From: Marinobacter sp. MDS2
GTDB lineage: Bacteria; Pseudomonadota; Gammaproteobacteria; Pseudomonadales; Oleiphilaceae
Assembly: GCF_030718085.1 (NCBI RefSeq)
Contig: NZ_JAVAJF010000003.1
Coordinates: 1 to 64,000, forward strand
Direction of reading: 5' to 3'
DNA: 64,000 nt
In this document: piece after piece, positions 41,458-52,059 of the stretch
How positions within the stretch are numbered: position 1 is the stretch's first letter
Layout: each line of letters starts with the position of its first letter
Program-made: the position numbers and the translations under genes
The notes under the pieces: generated by a model
What the model was told of the DNA's origin: nothing
Seen by the model: the letters and a program-made list of their open reading frames with translations, nothing else
Databases searched by the model: none

Positions 41458-43275
41458 TTACTCGGACGACGGAGTTTCGGGTTCAGCCGGGACTTGCTTG
41501 CGAGCTTCGGCGAGCGCGTCTTTTGCTCGCTTAACGCGGTCCTGGTTCTTGGCGACCGCGCGCTCCAGCTTTTCTACGTTGTCGGCTTGCTGGGCTTTCG
41601 CTTCGTCTAGCATCCCTTGCATCGTGTTGAGCTTGGCTTCGGCTTGGGAGACCTGTTTCTCCAAGGCTTCGATGTCGGGTTGTTCCTGGGCCGGGGCAGG
41701 TTCAGCCTTAGCTTGAACTGCTTTGGCTTTTTTGCGTTCCAGCGCCTGTTGGACCAGCGCCGCTTTGGCTGCACGGTCGTCTACGGTCTCGCCCTGAGCA
41801 GCAGCCTGTTCGGCTTCAGCCTGCTTTTTAGCCTGAGCTTCAGCAGCGGCTTTTGCTCGCTCTTTACGGCGCTGTTCTTTCTCTTGCTGCTCCCGCTCGA
41901 GTCTTGCCTGACGCGCTTCGAACCGCTCTCTCGCCCTGTCGGATTTGAGCTGTTCTTCGCGTTGGTTGCGAATTTCGCCTTTGGCAAAACGGTAGTACTG
42001 CACTAAAGGGATCGTGCTCGGGCAAACGTAAGAACAAGCACCGCATTCGATACAATCGAACAGATTCAGGTGTTCGGCTTTCTCGAATTCTTCTGCCTTG
42101 GAGTACCAGAATAACTGCTGCGGCAGCAGCTCCATCGGGCACGCTTCTGCGCATTGGCCACAGCGAATGCACGGTTGTTCAGGCGCGGGAGGCTGCAGCT
42201 CTTGAGCGGTGGCGGCAATGATACAGTTTGATGTTTTTACGACGGGAACGGCGTCGGTGGTGAGTGTGTAGCCCATCATGGGGCCACCTTGCACCAAGCG
42301 GTTCAGCAACCTTGGCTGTAGGCCGGCCATGGTTAACAACGCGCTGACCGGCGTACCGAGCAGGGTGTCGAAATTGCCGGGCTCCCGGACCGCGTCCCCG
42401 GTGATGGTCACGATCCGGGAAATCAGAGGTTTACCTTCATAGATCGCGCGCGAGACGGCAACGGCGGTGCCCACGTTCTGGCACATCACCCCAATGTCTG
42501 CCGGTATTCCGCCGCTGGGTACTTCCAGACCTGTCAGGATCTGTACCAGCTGTTTTTCGCCACCGGACGGGTACTTGGTCGGGATAACCGCGACTTCAAT
42601 TTGCGTGCCTTTTATCGCTTCGCGAAGGGCGGTAATGGCTTCCGGCTTGTTGTCTTCGATGCCAATGACGCAGCGTGATGGCCGTAAAATCCACGCCATG
42701 ATTTGCATGCCGGACACCACTTCCGCAGCGCGTTCGCGCATGGTCATGTCGTCAGCGGTAATGTAAGGCTCGCATTCCGCACCGTTGAGAATCAGTGTCT
42801 CAACCTTGCGATCACGGGGTGGTCTTAGCTTGATCGTCGTCGGGAAGCCTGCGCCGCCCATGCCAGCGATGCCTGCATCGCGGATCAGCTGCAGAACCTC
42901 ATCCCGGTCAAGTTTTTGATAGTTCTCGACGGGGTGCAGGTCTACCCATTGATCTTCACCGTCCGGCTGCAGAATCACACACCGATCCGACATGCCGGAA
43001 GGGTGGGGAACGGACTGGAGCTCGATAGCCTGGATGGTGCCGGACGTTGGTGCGTGAACCGGCACGCCCATGCCAGTCGTGACATCGGCTATTTTCTGGC
43101 CCTTCAGAACCCGGTCACCTACGTTAACCAAAGTTTCAGCCTGCACGCCAATATGTTGCTGCAAAGGCAGGATCAGACGTTCGGGAATGCCGGCCGATCG
43201 GATAGGGCGACGGGTGGATTGAACTTTGTTTTCGGGCGGATGAATGCCACCTGAAAAATCCCACAACTGGCTCAT
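41458..43275 (-). CDS. rnfC: Electron transport complex subunit RnfC
   Basis: A 605-aa peripheral subunit that takes electrons from NADH (or passes them to it). It has the NuoF-like flavin/NADH fold (GMGGAGFPTTIKLRPP, NGAECEPYI), an SLBB-type region, and two 4Fe-4S motifs, CIRCGQCAEACP and CIECGACSYVCP. After about residue 440 comes a long Lys/Glu/Ala/Gln-rich coiled coil with repeated RR.KE and AEA blocks, which is common in gammaproteobacterial RnfC and varies greatly in length. The start shares its first base with the rnfB stop. Confidence 0.95.
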   Translation of the reverse strand: MSQLWDFSGGIHPPENKVQSTRRPIRSAGIPERLILPLQQHIGVQAETLVNVGDRVLKGQKIADVTTGMGVPVHAPTSGTIQAIELQSVPHPSGMSDRCVILQPDGEDQWVDLHPVENYQKLDRDEVLQLIRDAGIAGMGGAGFPTTIKLRPPRDRKVETLILNGAECEPYITADDMTMRERAAEVVSGMQIMAWILRPSRCVIGIEDNKPEAITALREAIKGTQIEVAVIPTKYPSGGEKQLVQILTGLEVPSGGIPADIGVMCQNVGTAVAVSRAIYEGKPLISRIVTITGDAVREPGNFDTLLGTPVSALLTMAGLQPRLLNRLVQGGPMMGYTLTTDAVPVVKTSNCIIAATAQELQPPAPEQPCIRCGQCAEACPMELLPQQLFWYSKAEEFEKAEHLNLFDCIECGACSYVCPSTIPLVQYYRFAKGEIRNQREEQLKSDRARERFEARQARLEREQQEKEQRRKERAKAAAEAQAKKQAEAEQAAAQGETVDDRAAKAALVQQALERKKAKAVQAKAEPAPAQEQPDIEALEKQVSQAEAKLNTMQGMLDEAKAQQADNVEKLERAVAKNQDRVKRAKDALAEARKQVPAEPETPSSE

Positions 43276-43847
43276 CAGACAGTGGCTCCCTGGCGGTCAG
43301 TGGCAATGATGCTTGGAGCTGGCGGTGTCCAGGTACGGATGTCCGTTTCAACGGTGATCATATCAATGCAATCAACGGGGCAAGGCTCCACGCAGAGGTC
43401 GCAGCCTGTGCATTCGCTTTCGATCACCGTATGCATGTGTTTGGCCGCGCCGAGGATGGCATCTACCGGGCATGCTTGAATGCATTTCGTACAGCCGATG
43501 CACTCGTCTTCGCGGATCACCGCAACGCGGATGGCTTGCTCGGCACCGTGTTCGGCATCCAGCGGCTGAGGCTCCACATCGAGCAGGTCAGCCAGTGCCT
43601 TGATCGTACTTTCGCCGCCCGGGGGGCATTTGTTGATGGCGTCACCGTCGGCAATGGCATCGGCATAGGGGCGGCAGCCCGGGTAGCCACATTGGCCGCA
43701 TTGAGTTTGCGGCAGAAGAGAGTCGATTTGATCGACCAGCGGGTTGCCCTCGACTTTGAAACGCTCGGAGGCAAAGCCCAGCAATCCGCCAAATACCAGC
43801 GCCAACGCGAGTAGCACGGTCACGGCAATCAGAAAGCTAATCCACAT
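43275..43847 (-). CDS. rnfB: Electron transport complex subunit RnfB
   Basis: A 190-aa iron-sulfur subunit with an N-terminal membrane helix. A Cys cluster of [13 protein letters not shown] plus a later KCPPGG forms the first 4Fe-4S site. [16 protein letters not shown] and [16 protein letters not shown] form two ferredoxin-type clusters. It carries electrons between RnfC and the membrane part. It lies 12 bp after rnfA. Confidence 0.96.
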   Translation of the reverse strand: MWISFLIAVTVLLALALVFGGLLGFASERFKVEGNPLVDQIDSLLPQTQCGQCGYPGCRPYADAIADGDAINKCPPGGESTIKALADLLDVEPQPLDAEHGAEQAIRVAVIREDECIGCTKCIQACPVDAILGAAKHMHTVIESECTGCDLCVEPCPVDCIDMITVETDIRTWTPPAPSIIATDRQGATV

Positions 43848-43859
43848 AATGCGTGCTCC

Positions 43860-44441
43860 TTACACCGCAACCAGGCCGGTAAAGCCCAGGAAGGCCAGAG
43901 CCATCAGGCCGGCAGTAATCAACCCGATGGAAGCACCGCGGAAAGCCACTGGGACATCCGACACGGCAATGCGTTCGCGCATTGCAGCAAACAGAACCAG
44001 CACCATAGAAAAGCCAGCCGCCGCACCAAAACCGTAAAGAACAGACTCGATAAAGTTGTTGTTCTTATTGATGTTAAGCAGCGCGACACCCAGTACCGCA
44101 CAGTTGGTGGTGATCAGCGGCAGGAAAATGCCGAGAACCCGGTACAGTAAAGGGCTGGTTTTACGCACAACCATCTCGGTGAACTGCACCACAACGGCAA
44201 TCACCAGAATGAAGGTGATGGTGCGTAAAAAGGCCAGATCCAGCGGTTCCAGCAAGTAGGTGTAGGCCAGATAGCTGCACACAGACGCCAGCGTCAGTAC
44301 AAAGGTAGTTGCCAGCGACATCCCCATGGCGGTTTCCAGTTTTCCGGAAACCCCCATGAAAGGACATAGCCCGAGGAACTGAACCAGCACGAAGTTGTTC
44401 ACCAGAATCGTACTGACCAAAATAAGCAAATACTCTGTCAT
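43860..44441 (-). CDS. rnfA: Electron transport complex subunit RnfA
   Basis: A 193-aa membrane subunit with six helices, paralogous to RnfE. Conserved half-helices are [19 protein letters not shown] and [14 protein letters not shown], each with a Cys thought to ligate an intramembrane iron-sulfur centre between RnfA and RnfE. It begins 25 bp after metG on the same strand, so the operon probably starts at or before metG. Confidence 0.96.
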   Translation of the reverse strand: MTEYLLILVSTILVNNFVLVQFLGLCPFMGVSGKLETAMGMSLATTFVLTLASVCSYLAYTYLLEPLDLAFLRTITFILVIAVVVQFTEMVVRKTSPLLYRVLGIFLPLITTNCAVLGVALLNINKNNNFIESVLYGFGAAAGFSMVLVLFAAMRERIAVSDVPVAFRGASIGLITAGLMALAFLGFTGLVAV

Positions 44442-44466
44442 CGGGAGCGTCTCTGCCTGTTGCTGC

Positions 44467-46500
44467 TTACATCACCCGCATGCCCGGCGTCGCGCCGGAA
44501 TCGGGGGACAGAATAAAAATGTCTTTACCACCCGGCCCTGCGGCCAGAACCATGCCTTCAGACATGCCGAATTTCATCTTCCGAGGCTTCAGGTTGGCAA
44601 CCATCACCGTCAGGCGGCCTTCGAGTTCTTCCGGTTTGTAGGCAGACTTAATACCCGCAAACACGTTGCGCTCGCCATGTCCCACATAAAGCGTCAGTCG
44701 AAGAAGCTTGTCGGCACCGTCCACATGCTCGGCCTTGACGATTTTCACCACCCGCAGATCCACCTTCGCGAAATCGCCGAATTCGATTTCATCCGCGATG
44801 GGTTCCAGATCAGACGCGGGTGCCTGCTGCTGGCCGGTGGCGGCCGGCATTTCTTCCTTGGATGCGTCCAGCATTTTCTCGACATGTCCCATATCGACGC
44901 GGCTCATCAGCGGTTTGAATTTGTCGATGCCGTGATTTTCCAGCAGATTCGCCCGTTCATTCCAGGTCAGGCGATCATTCAGGAACGATGCCGAAGCCTG
45001 TGCTGTCTTTGGCAGCACCGGGGTCAGGTAGGTCATCAGCAGGCGGAACATGTTGATCGCGTTGGTGCAGATGGCCTGCAATTTGTCGTCCTGTCCTTCC
45101 TGCTTGGCAATGATCCAGGGCTGCTCGTCGTTCACATACTGGTTGGCAATGTCGGCCAACTCCATGATCCGGCGCATCGCACGGCCAAATTCACGGGTTT
45201 CGTAGAACTCGGCAATTTGCTCGCCAGCGTCGATGAATTCTTGCAGCTTTTCTTGCTCAGTCACTTGGCCGAGCTGACCATCGAAGCGTTTGGTGATGAA
45301 ACCGGCGCTGCGGCTGGCGATATTCACCACCTTGCCAACGAGATCCGAATTCACACGCGCTGCGAAGTCTTCAAGGTTCAAATCCATGTCGTCAACGCCA
45401 CCAGTGAGCTTGGCAGCGAAGTAGTAACGCAGGTATTCCGGGTTCAGGTGATCCAGATAGGTGCGAGCCATGATGAAGGTGCCGCGGGACTTCGACATCT
45501 TCTTACCGTTAACAGTGACAAAACCATGCGCCCAAACCGCGGTTGGCGTGCGGAAACCGGCATCGTGCAGCATCGATGGCCAGAATAGAGCGTGGAAGTT
45601 GATGATGTCCTTACCAATGAAGTGATACACCTCAGCCGTGGAATCTTTCTTCCAGAAGTGTTCGAAATCGATGCCTTCACGATTACACAGGTTCTTGAAG
45701 CTGGCGAGGTAGCCAATTGGCGCGTCCAGCCAGACATAGAAAAACTTGCCCGGTGCGTCCGGAATTTCAAAACCGAAGTAGGGCGCATCTCGGCTGATGT
45801 CCCATTCCTGAAGCCCGGCATCCAGCCATTCGGCCAGTTTGTTGGCCACTTGCGGCTGCAGTGCGCCACTGCGAGTCCACTTGCTCAGAAAATCGTGGAA
45901 TTCCGGCAACCTGAAGAAGTAATGCTCGGATTCTTTCTCAACCGGCGTAGCGCCAGAAACCGCTGAGCGAGGGTTGATCAACTCGGCGGGCGTGTAAGTT
46001 GCACCGCAGGCTTCACAGTTATCGCCGTATTGATCGTCTGTTTTGCATTTCGGGCAGGTACCTTTGATAAAGCGGTCTGCCAGAAACATCTCTTTCTCGG
46101 GATCAAAGAACTGCTTGATCTTGCGAGTCGCGATGTTGCCGTTGGCCTGGATCTGACGGTAGATGTATTCGGAAAAGTATTGGTTTTCTTCCGAATGGGT
46201 CGAGTAATAGTTGTCGAACTGGATGTGGAAGCCGGAAAAATCTTCCTGATGCTCCTGGCGAATCCGGTCAATCAACTGCTCCGGCGTAATGCCTTCACGC
46301 TCGGCCCGCAGCATAATCGCGGTACCGTGGGCATCGTCGGCGCAAACGTAATAGCAGTTGTGGCCACGCATTTTCTGGTAGCGCACCCAGATATCAGTCT
46401 GAATGTATTCCAGCAGGTGCCCAAGATGGATGGGCCCGTTGGCGTAGGGCAGAGCGCTGGTAACCAGAATATCGCGCTGTTGATTGCTCGCTTGCGTCAT
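44467..46500 (-). CDS. metG: Methionyl-tRNA synthetase
   Basis: A 677-aa class I synthetase. The HIGH-like motif is HLGH near the N-terminus, the zinc knuckle is [18 protein letters not shown], and KMSKSRG is the second ATP signature. The C-terminal tRNA-binding/dimer domain ([17 protein letters not shown]) is present, so it is the long dimeric form. It is divergent from apbC across 178 bp, an arrangement also found in E. coli. Confidence 0.97.
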   Translation of the reverse strand: MTQASNQQRDILVTSALPYANGPIHLGHLLEYIQTDIWVRYQKMRGHNCYYVCADDAHGTAIMLRAEREGITPEQLIDRIRQEHQEDFSGFHIQFDNYYSTHSEENQYFSEYIYRQIQANGNIATRKIKQFFDPEKEMFLADRFIKGTCPKCKTDDQYGDNCEACGATYTPAELINPRSAVSGATPVEKESEHYFFRLPEFHDFLSKWTRSGALQPQVANKLAEWLDAGLQEWDISRDAPYFGFEIPDAPGKFFYVWLDAPIGYLASFKNLCNREGIDFEHFWKKDSTAEVYHFIGKDIINFHALFWPSMLHDAGFRTPTAVWAHGFVTVNGKKMSKSRGTFIMARTYLDHLNPEYLRYYFAAKLTGGVDDMDLNLEDFAARVNSDLVGKVVNIASRSAGFITKRFDGQLGQVTEQEKLQEFIDAGEQIAEFYETREFGRAMRRIMELADIANQYVNDEQPWIIAKQEGQDDKLQAICTNAINMFRLLMTYLTPVLPKTAQASASFLNDRLTWNERANLLENHGIDKFKPLMSRVDMGHVEKMLDASKEEMPAATGQQQAPASDLEPIADEIEFGDFAKVDLRVVKIVKAEHVDGADKLLRLTLYVGHGERNVFAGIKSAYKPEELEGRLTVMVANLKPRKMKFGMSEGMVLAAGPGGKDIFILSPDSGATPGMRVM

Positions 46501-46678
46501 GGTGATGTCCGAACCTTATGTTGATACGGGTTGGAAAGACAAACGGGGTTTTGGTGACAATCAGAATTGATTGTTCCAGATGAAGACCCCATATGGTCAG
46601 AAACGGCCACAGATGATACCTTCCAAGCCATCAATTTTCACCTGCATTCAGGGTGATAAGCTTATTCCGGAGACCCCG

Positions 46679-47779
46679 ATGACCCAGATCCCCCAAAAGG
46701 CACTCGAAGACGCCGTACGCGAATACCGTGACCCGTACTTGAACAAAGACCTGTATGAGCTGGGCGCGGTGAAAAATCTGACGGCAGACGAGCAGGGAAA
46801 TGTTACCTTGATGGTCGAACTGCCATACCCTTCGAAAGGTATTGCTGGCGGCCTCAAACAAATCGTCGCCAACGCCATCGAATTCGTTGACGGGGTTGAA
46901 AGCGCCGAAGTACACGTGGCCCAAAAAATCCACGCCTGCAAAATCAATAAAGAAATCGCCTCGGTTCCCGGCGTAAAAAACATCATCGCCGTGGCCTCCG
47001 GCAAAGGCGGCGTCGGCAAATCCACGACCGCCGTCAACCTGGCATTGGCGCTGCACGCCGAAGGTGCCCGAGTAGGAATCCTGGATGCCGACATCTACGG
47101 CCCCAGCATCGGCATGATGCTCGGTGTGCCCGAAGGCAAACGCCCGGACGTGCGCGAAAACAAATACTTCGTCCCCATGCAGGCTCACGGCCTGCAAGCC
47201 AACTCCATGGCCTTCGTCACCACCGACAAAACTCCCATGGCCTGGCGAGGCCCTATGGTCAGTGGCGCCGTCATGCAACTGCTGCAACAAACGCTATGGG
47301 ATGAACTCGACTACCTCGTAGTTGACATGCCGCCAGGCACCGGCGACATCCAGCTGACTCTCGGCCAAAAAGTCCCGGTCACCGGCACCGTCATCGTTAC
47401 CACCCCGCAAGACATCGCCTTGCTGGACGGTAAAAAAGGCATCGAAATGTTCCGCAAAGTGGACATCCCGGTGATCGGCGTGATCGAAAACATGAGCGTC
47501 CACATCTGCAGCAACTGCGGCCACGAAGAGCATCTGTTTGGCTGCGAAGGCGGCGCACGCATCGCGGAAGAATACGACACCACCTTGCTGGGCCAGCTGC
47601 CCCTGCACATGACCATCCGCGAACAAACCGACAGCGGCTCGCCAACCGTCGTTGCCGAACCGGATTCTGAAGTGGCTCGCCGCTATCGCGATATTGCCCG
47701 CAGAGTGGGTGCGGAACTGTCCACAAGAGAGCGGAATTTAGGTGGAACGATTTCCAGTGTCTCAGTTGTTGAGCCATAA
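46679..47779 (+). CDS. apbC: Iron-sulfur cluster carrier ATPase ApbC/Mrp
   Basis: A 366-aa P-loop protein that holds and delivers Fe-S clusters. The N-terminal DUF59-like part is followed by the deviant Walker A SGKGGVGKST and DADIYGPSIG; the CSNCG pair ligates the bridging cluster. The ATG at 46679 (CCGGAGA before it) gives the family's length; the frame is open further upstream without a ribosome site. Repeat copy C follows in the 303-bp gap to dcd. Confidence 0.95.
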   Translation: MTQIPQKALEDAVREYRDPYLNKDLYELGAVKNLTADEQGNVTLMVELPYPSKGIAGGLKQIVANAIEFVDGVESAEVHVAQKIHACKINKEIASVPGVKNIIAVASGKGGVGKSTTAVNLALALHAEGARVGILDADIYGPSIGMMLGVPEGKRPDVRENKYFVPMQAHGLQANSMAFVTTDKTPMAWRGPMVSGAVMQLLQQTLWDELDYLVVDMPPGTGDIQLTLGQKVPVTGTVIVTTPQDIALLDGKKGIEMFRKVDIPVIGVIENMSVHICSNCGHEEHLFGCEGGARIAEEYDTTLLGQLPLHMTIREQTDSGSPTVVAEPDSEVARRYRDIARRVGAELSTRERNLGGTISSVSVVEP

Positions 47780-47792
47780 CGAATAAACGGTT

Positions 47793-47969
47793 CTGCAGGG
47801 CGGCTTTCACAAACGTTTGATCGCGGCATCGGGCACGCCTTCCAAAAATGTCGTAGGCCATGGATGGCCGAAGAGAAGCGCACATGGATGTGCTAGTAGC
47901 GGTTTTTGGAAGGCGTGCCCGATGCCGCAGTCGCCATAGTTAGATCTTTTCAGAAGGCCGCCCTCGCAG
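47793..47969 (+). repeat. Structured intergenic element, copy C (apbC/dcd), with extra outer stem
   Basis: The 54-nt core is at 47849-47902, with hairpins GGCCA-TGGA-TGGCC and GCACA-TGGA-TGTGC. The stem is a perfect 26-bp pair, 47823-47848 with 47903-47928, ending CCAAAAA/TTTTTGG. A second concentric stem pairs AGGGCGGCTTTC (47797-47808) with GAAGGCCGCCCT (47953-47964), twelve pairs including one T-G wobble. With a one-base bulge CTGC/GCAG extends it (47793-47796 with 47966-47969). The core points the same way as apbC and dcd. The element fills much of the only gap over 300 bp in the window. Confidence 0.9.
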
Positions 47970-48082
47970 CTGAGATCACCAAATCCAAAAGCCTGCCTGA
48001 TAAACGCCCAAGCCTTCGACACAACCCCAAGGACAGGGTAAACTACGCCCCAATTTTTCCCAGCTGGAAACGAGAATTCCCC

Positions 48083-48649
48083 ATGAGCATAAAGTCCGAT
48101 AAGTGGATCCGCCGGATGTCCGAACAGCACGGCATGATCGAACCCTTCGAAGCCGGGCAAGTTCGTGAAAGCGACAAAGGCCGCGTCATCTCCTACGGCA
48201 CCTCAAGTTACGGATACGACGTACGTTGCAGCAACGAATTCAAAATCTTCACCAACGTACATAGCGCCACCGTAGACCCGAAAAACTTCGACGAAAACAG
48301 CTTCGTCAACTACACCGGCGACGTCTGCGTCATTCCGCCGAACAGCTTCGCATTGGCGCGCACCGTAGAGTATTTCCGCATTCCGAGAAGCGTACTCACC
48401 ATCTGCCTTGGCAAAAGCACCTACGCCCGCTGCGGTATCATCGTCAACGTAACCCCGCTGGAACCAGAGTGGGAAGGACAGGTCACCCTGGAGTTCTCCA
48501 ACACCACAAATCTACCGGCGAAAATCTACGCCAACGAAGGCGTGGCACAGATGCTGTTCTTCGAATCCGACGAAATCTGTGAAACCAGCTACAAAGACCG
48601 TGGCGGAAAATACCTTGGCCAGACAGGCGTGACCCTGCCGCGGACATGA
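48083..48649 (+). CDS. dcd: dCTP deaminase
   Basis: A 188-aa homotrimeric enzyme that turns dCTP into dUTP, feeding thymidylate synthesis. [35 protein letters not shown] and [25 protein letters not shown] are family hallmarks. The ATG at 48083 fits the family's N-terminus ([12 protein letters not shown]). The frame is open upstream through repeat copy C, but that part is not coding. The stop overlaps the start of the next gene. Confidence 0.97.
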   Translation: MSIKSDKWIRRMSEQHGMIEPFEAGQVRESDKGRVISYGTSSYGYDVRCSNEFKIFTNVHSATVDPKNFDENSFVNYTGDVCVIPPNSFALARTVEYFRIPRSVLTICLGKSTYARCGIIVNVTPLEPEWEGQVTLEFSNTTNLPAKIYANEGVAQMLFFESDEICETSYKDRGGKYLGQTGVTLPRT

Positions 48650-49245
48650 ACGCCAACCAGTTTTTGAAAGCCGTTTCACAACTGCAGGGCTGGCGCGAAT
48701 GCGCCTACCTGCTGGCCCTCGCCGAGCGCGCCTTCCCCAACTACGCCCTGTTCGCAGACGCAGTCGGCATGAAAAGCGGTGGCAAAATGCGCCAGCTGCT
48801 TGATCTTGCCTGGGGAACCCTACAGCTGGACACCTCCGAAGCCGCGATCCCGCAGTTGCTCAGCAAGCTCGAAACGCTCAGCCCCAACGTCGACGAGTTC
48901 GACGCATATGGCGTATACCCCGCTTTCGACTTCTGCCAGCTGCTCGAGCAGGCCTTGTTGAATCGCCTGAACCCGAGCAAACATCGGGCAACAGACGCGT
49001 CCCAGTTGGCCACCAAAACCGTCATGGATTTCGTTGAAATGTCGGAAGGTGAGGGTATGGATGACGACGAACTGATCCGGTTGTTCGATCAACATCCCCT
49101 GCTCAAAGAAGACAAGGTTTTTCAGCGCGACACGGTGCTCGCTCTCAAGCGACAGCGCGTGCCCAGTGAAGATTTCATTGAAGAACTGCGAAATGACGCC
49201 TCGAATGAAGGTGTCAGCAATCTGGGTATCTCGCTCGATACCTGA
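48646..49245 (+). CDS. YjaG family (DUF416) protein
   Basis: A 199-aa cytoplasmic protein matching DUF416/YjaG, with the family's [21 protein letters not shown] start and an acidic C-terminal half. No catalytic motif is visible and the function is unknown. The ATG overlaps the dcd stop (ATGA), so it is made with dCTP deaminase. Confidence 0.85.
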   Translation: MNANQFLKAVSQLQGWRECAYLLALAERAFPNYALFADAVGMKSGGKMRQLLDLAWGTLQLDTSEAAIPQLLSKLETLSPNVDEFDAYGVYPAFDFCQLLEQALLNRLNPSKHRATDASQLATKTVMDFVEMSEGEGMDDDELIRLFDQHPLLKEDKVFQRDTVLALKRQRVPSEDFIEELRNDASNEGVSNLGISLDT

Positions 49246-49308
49246 TTGTCGCAGCCCGCAGTAGAATTCGCCTATACCTCCTTAATCGCTTTTGAACGGA
49301 TAAGAGAC

Positions 49309-50592
49309 ATGAAACTCTCTGCTTTTGGTCGTAAGTTCACCGCCGATGCCGGCATCACTTCACTGATGGATGACTTGGGAAATGCCATGGCGTCCGGTGA
49401 GGATATGATCATGATGGGAGGTGGCAACCCAGGCCACATCCCGGAAGTTCAGCAAAGAGTGCAGGAGATTCTGGCGAATATGGCCACCGACGAAAATCAG
49501 GTGCGCCGCCTGGTGGGTATCTACGATCCCCCTCAGGGTGAAAAACAGTTCATTGCCTCCTTGGCTGAGTTGCTGAACAAAGAATACGGCTGGGGCCTGA
49601 AGCCCGAAAACATCGCGCTCACCAATGGCAGTCAGGCAGCTTTTTTTATGCTGTTCAACATGTTTGGTGGTGAGTACGGCAACGGGCAGCGCAAACACAT
49701 CTTGCTGCCGTTGGCTCCGGAATACATCGGTTATGCCGATGCGGGCATCGATCAGGATTTGTTTCATGCGGTGCAGCCTGACATCTCGTTTACCGATGCC
49801 CATGAGTTCAAATATCGCGTGGACTTCGATGCGGTAGAAGTAACCGGCGAAACGGGCGCTATTTGTGTGTCCCGCCCCACCAACCCCACCGGCAACGTCA
49901 TTACGGATGACGAGTTGGCCCGTCTGGAAGCGATGGCGCGCGAGCAAGACATTCCGCTGATTGTGGATGGCGCTTACGGTACGCCATTCCCGAGCTTGTT
50001 GTTCGTGGATGCAAAGCCGACCTGGAACGACCAGATTATTCTGTGCCTGAGTTTGTCCAAGCTCGGCTTGCCAGCGGCGCGTACTGGCATCGTGATCGCC
50101 TCTGCGCCGGTCATCAAGGCGTTATCTGGTATCAACGCCATCATGAATCTGGCTACCGGCAGTTTTGGTGCCATGCTGGCCGAGCCGCTGGTCAAGTCCG
50201 GTGAGATATTGTCGCTGAGTCGCGAAGTGATTTGCCCGTTCTACAAAGCGAAAATGGAAAGGGCCGTCGAGGCGTTCCGGGTGGCGATGGGGGAAGACAG
50301 TTGCCGCTGGTATATCCACAAACCGGAAGGCGCCATGTTCCTGTGGTTATGGTTTCCGGATTTGCCGGTTTCAAGCCTGGAGTTATACCAGCGCTTGAAA
50401 GAACGTGGGGTATTGGTCGTTTCCGGGCACTACTTCTTCCCGGGCTTGCCGGATGATGACTGGAAACATCGCCATGAGTGCTTGCGGGTTACCTACTCGC
50501 AGGATGACGAGCAGGTGGCAAGCGGGATGCGTATCATTGCTGATGAAGTGAAAGCGGTGTGGGCAGAGCACGGAGTGGCGGGTCAGTCCTGA
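49309..50592 (+). CDS. avtA: Valine-pyruvate aminotransferase
   Basis: A 427-aa PLP-dependent class I aminotransferase closely like E. coli AvtA along its whole length. Examples are MGGGNPGHIPE, IALTNGSQAAFF, PLAPEYIGYADAG and SRPTNPTGNVITD. The PLP Lys is in SLSKLGLPAAR. It exchanges amino groups between valine or alanine and their keto acids. The ATG at 49309 follows GGATAAGAG. Its 3' end overlaps the opposing DUF3108 gene by 10 bp. Confidence 0.93.
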   Translation: MKLSAFGRKFTADAGITSLMDDLGNAMASGEDMIMMGGGNPGHIPEVQQRVQEILANMATDENQVRRLVGIYDPPQGEKQFIASLAELLNKEYGWGLKPENIALTNGSQAAFFMLFNMFGGEYGNGQRKHILLPLAPEYIGYADAGIDQDLFHAVQPDISFTDAHEFKYRVDFDAVEVTGETGAICVSRPTNPTGNVITDDELARLEAMAREQDIPLIVDGAYGTPFPSLLFVDAKPTWNDQIILCLSLSKLGLPAARTGIVIASAPVIKALSGINAIMNLATGSFGAMLAEPLVKSGEILSLSREVICPFYKAKMERAVEAFRVAMGEDSCRWYIHKPEGAMFLWLWFPDLPVSSLELYQRLKERGVLVVSGHYFFPGLPDDDWKHRHECLRVTYSQDDEQVASGMRIIADEVKAVWAEHGVAGQS

Positions 50593-51323
50593 ACCCGCGC
50601 ATCTTTTAAGCGTAGTTCGTATTCGCTGCCGTCTGGCTCGACCTGAAGAAGGCGGGCCAGCAGGTAGTTTTGCTCCGGATCAAACCACATCAAGGTTTGG
50701 CGCTTGGAGCCTTCCTCGCGCACCTTCTCGGCTTTCAGCGTTTTTAAGGTTCGGCCGCGGTCGCTCAGGCTTTCTTCGGCAATGACGGCAAAGCGATCGG
50801 TGTCGTAGTCACCCTTATCCAGCACCCGGTAGGTGATGTCACGCTTTCCGGCCTTTAAGTCCTGATGCAGTTGCAGTTGGTAGCCCAGAGGGTCCAGCGT
50901 GCCTTCCTCTAACTTTACTTCAAACGATTCGCCCCGATACTTTCCGGTTGCTATGCCTTTTTGCCAGTTGAAGTCGATCGACTGTTTTCGGTCTTTGATC
51001 AGAAAGCCGGACAGGCGATAGCGGTAGCGCAATGGAATGACGTGCCCGTTCTCCCATTTGAAGATCAGCGATTCATTGATGTCGGCGATGAAGGAGTCAA
51101 CGTCGGTGCGATAAAGCCACACGTTGTTGCCCTGAGAGCTGAGCGTACGGATGCCCTGACCATTCAGGCTCACGCCTTTGGACATGGAGGCGGTGTAGCT
51201 GGCCTCGTAGGGGGTCAGTTCTGCCGTGGCAGTGCTGTCGGCAGATGCGCTGGCGGCGAGGCTAAAAAACAGAAGCCCCGCGAGCAGCGTAAAAACGTTG
51301 ATTGGCGCTTGGTAGCGTTGCAT
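50583..51323 (-). CDS. DUF3108 periplasmic protein
   Basis: A 246-aa protein with a signal peptide (hydrophobic run about 12-28, likely cut after ASA) and a beta-rich mature part of the DUF3108 family (LTPYEASYTAS... then repeated charged strands). Function is unknown; relatives often lie beside purN/purM as here. The gap to purN is 73 bp. Confidence 0.82.
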   Translation of the reverse strand: MQRYQAPINVFTLLAGLLFFSLAASASADSTATAELTPYEASYTASMSKGVSLNGQGIRTLSSQGNNVWLYRTDVDSFIADINESLIFKWENGHVIPLRYRYRLSGFLIKDRKQSIDFNWQKGIATGKYRGESFEVKLEEGTLDPLGYQLQLHQDLKAGKRDITYRVLDKGDYDTDRFAVIAEESLSDRGRTLKTLKAEKVREEGSKRQTLMWFDPEQNYLLARLLQVEPDGSEYELRLKDARVQD

Positions 51324-51396
51324 TCGAAAGCCTCTTCACGGTCTGTGCATGTGACACAGTCTAGCCGTTATTGGCTCCGGGAAAATGACAATCTGT

Positions 51397-52059
51397 TCAG
51401 CTGTCCGAGAGGCGCATGGGTTTCGGCAGCAGTGAGCCGTCGAAATGAACGCCATCGGCGGCCAGCTGGATACGCCCTTCGCAGAACCAGCGCAGAACGA
51501 TCGGGTAGAGCAGGTGTTCCTGCTGTTGAACACGCTCCGCCAGCGATTCCGCGGTGTCGTCATCGTTCACCCGAATTTCGGATTGTGCTATGACTGGCCC
51601 GCCATCCAGCTCTTCCGTGACAAAGTGGATGGAAACGCCGTGCACTTTGTCACCGGCTTCCAGCACGCGTTTGTGCGTGTTCAGGCCGGTGTAAGCTGGA
51701 AGTAGCGAGGGGTGGATGTTCAGCATCCTGCCCCGGAAGGCGCGAACAAAATCGGCCGTCAAAATGCGCATGAAGCCAGCCAGGACAATCACGTCCGGGT
51801 TGTGTCGGTGCAGCTCAGCCATCAGGGAGGCGTCGAACGCCTCCCGTGAATCCGACTTCGTATGGTCAATCACGAAGGTGGGGATGTTGGCTTGCTCTGC
51901 GCGCTCGAGCGCAAATGCACCGGGGCGGTTGCAGCCCACAGCAATGATTTCGCCAGGGAAGTCCCGTTCACGGGTGGCTTCGATCAGAGCTTGCAGGTTG
52001 GTTCCGCTGCCAGAGGCGAGAACAACAATTTTGGGTAGCGGCGCTGGATCTGCCTTCAT
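51397..52059 (-). CDS. purN: Phosphoribosylglycinamide formyltransferase
   Basis: A 220-aa enzyme that formylates GAR in purine synthesis using 10-formyl-[19 protein letters not shown] binds the phosphate. The catalytic Asn and His are in [11 protein letters not shown], and the Asp is in [11 protein letters not shown]. The start overlaps the purM stop, so the two are translationally coupled. Confidence 0.96.
   Translation of the reverse strand: MKADPAPLPKIVVLASGSGTNLQALIEATRERDFPGEIIAVGCNRPGAFALERAEQANIPTFVIDHTKSDSREAFDASLMAELHRHNPDVIVLAGFMRILTADFVRAFRGRMLNIHPSLLPAYTGLNTHKRVLEAGDKVHGVSIHFVTEELDGGPVIAQSEIRVNDDDTAESLAERVQQQEHLLYPIVLRWFCEGRIQLAADGVHFDGSLLPKPMRLSDS

Noticed and set aside
44395..45588. 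Long plus-strand open frame (397 codons) opposite metG
   Set aside because: metG is unmistakable on the minus strand; the opposite frame has no family features or ribosome site.
47849..47902. 54-nt core as a tRNA-like cloverleaf
   Set aside because: It has only two internal hairpins, no seven-base acceptor, no T-arm sequence and no CCA end.
47823..47928. Repeat element as an integron attC site
   Set aside because: attC sites have conserved outer boxes and variable centres; here it is the opposite, and no integrase or gene cassettes are present.
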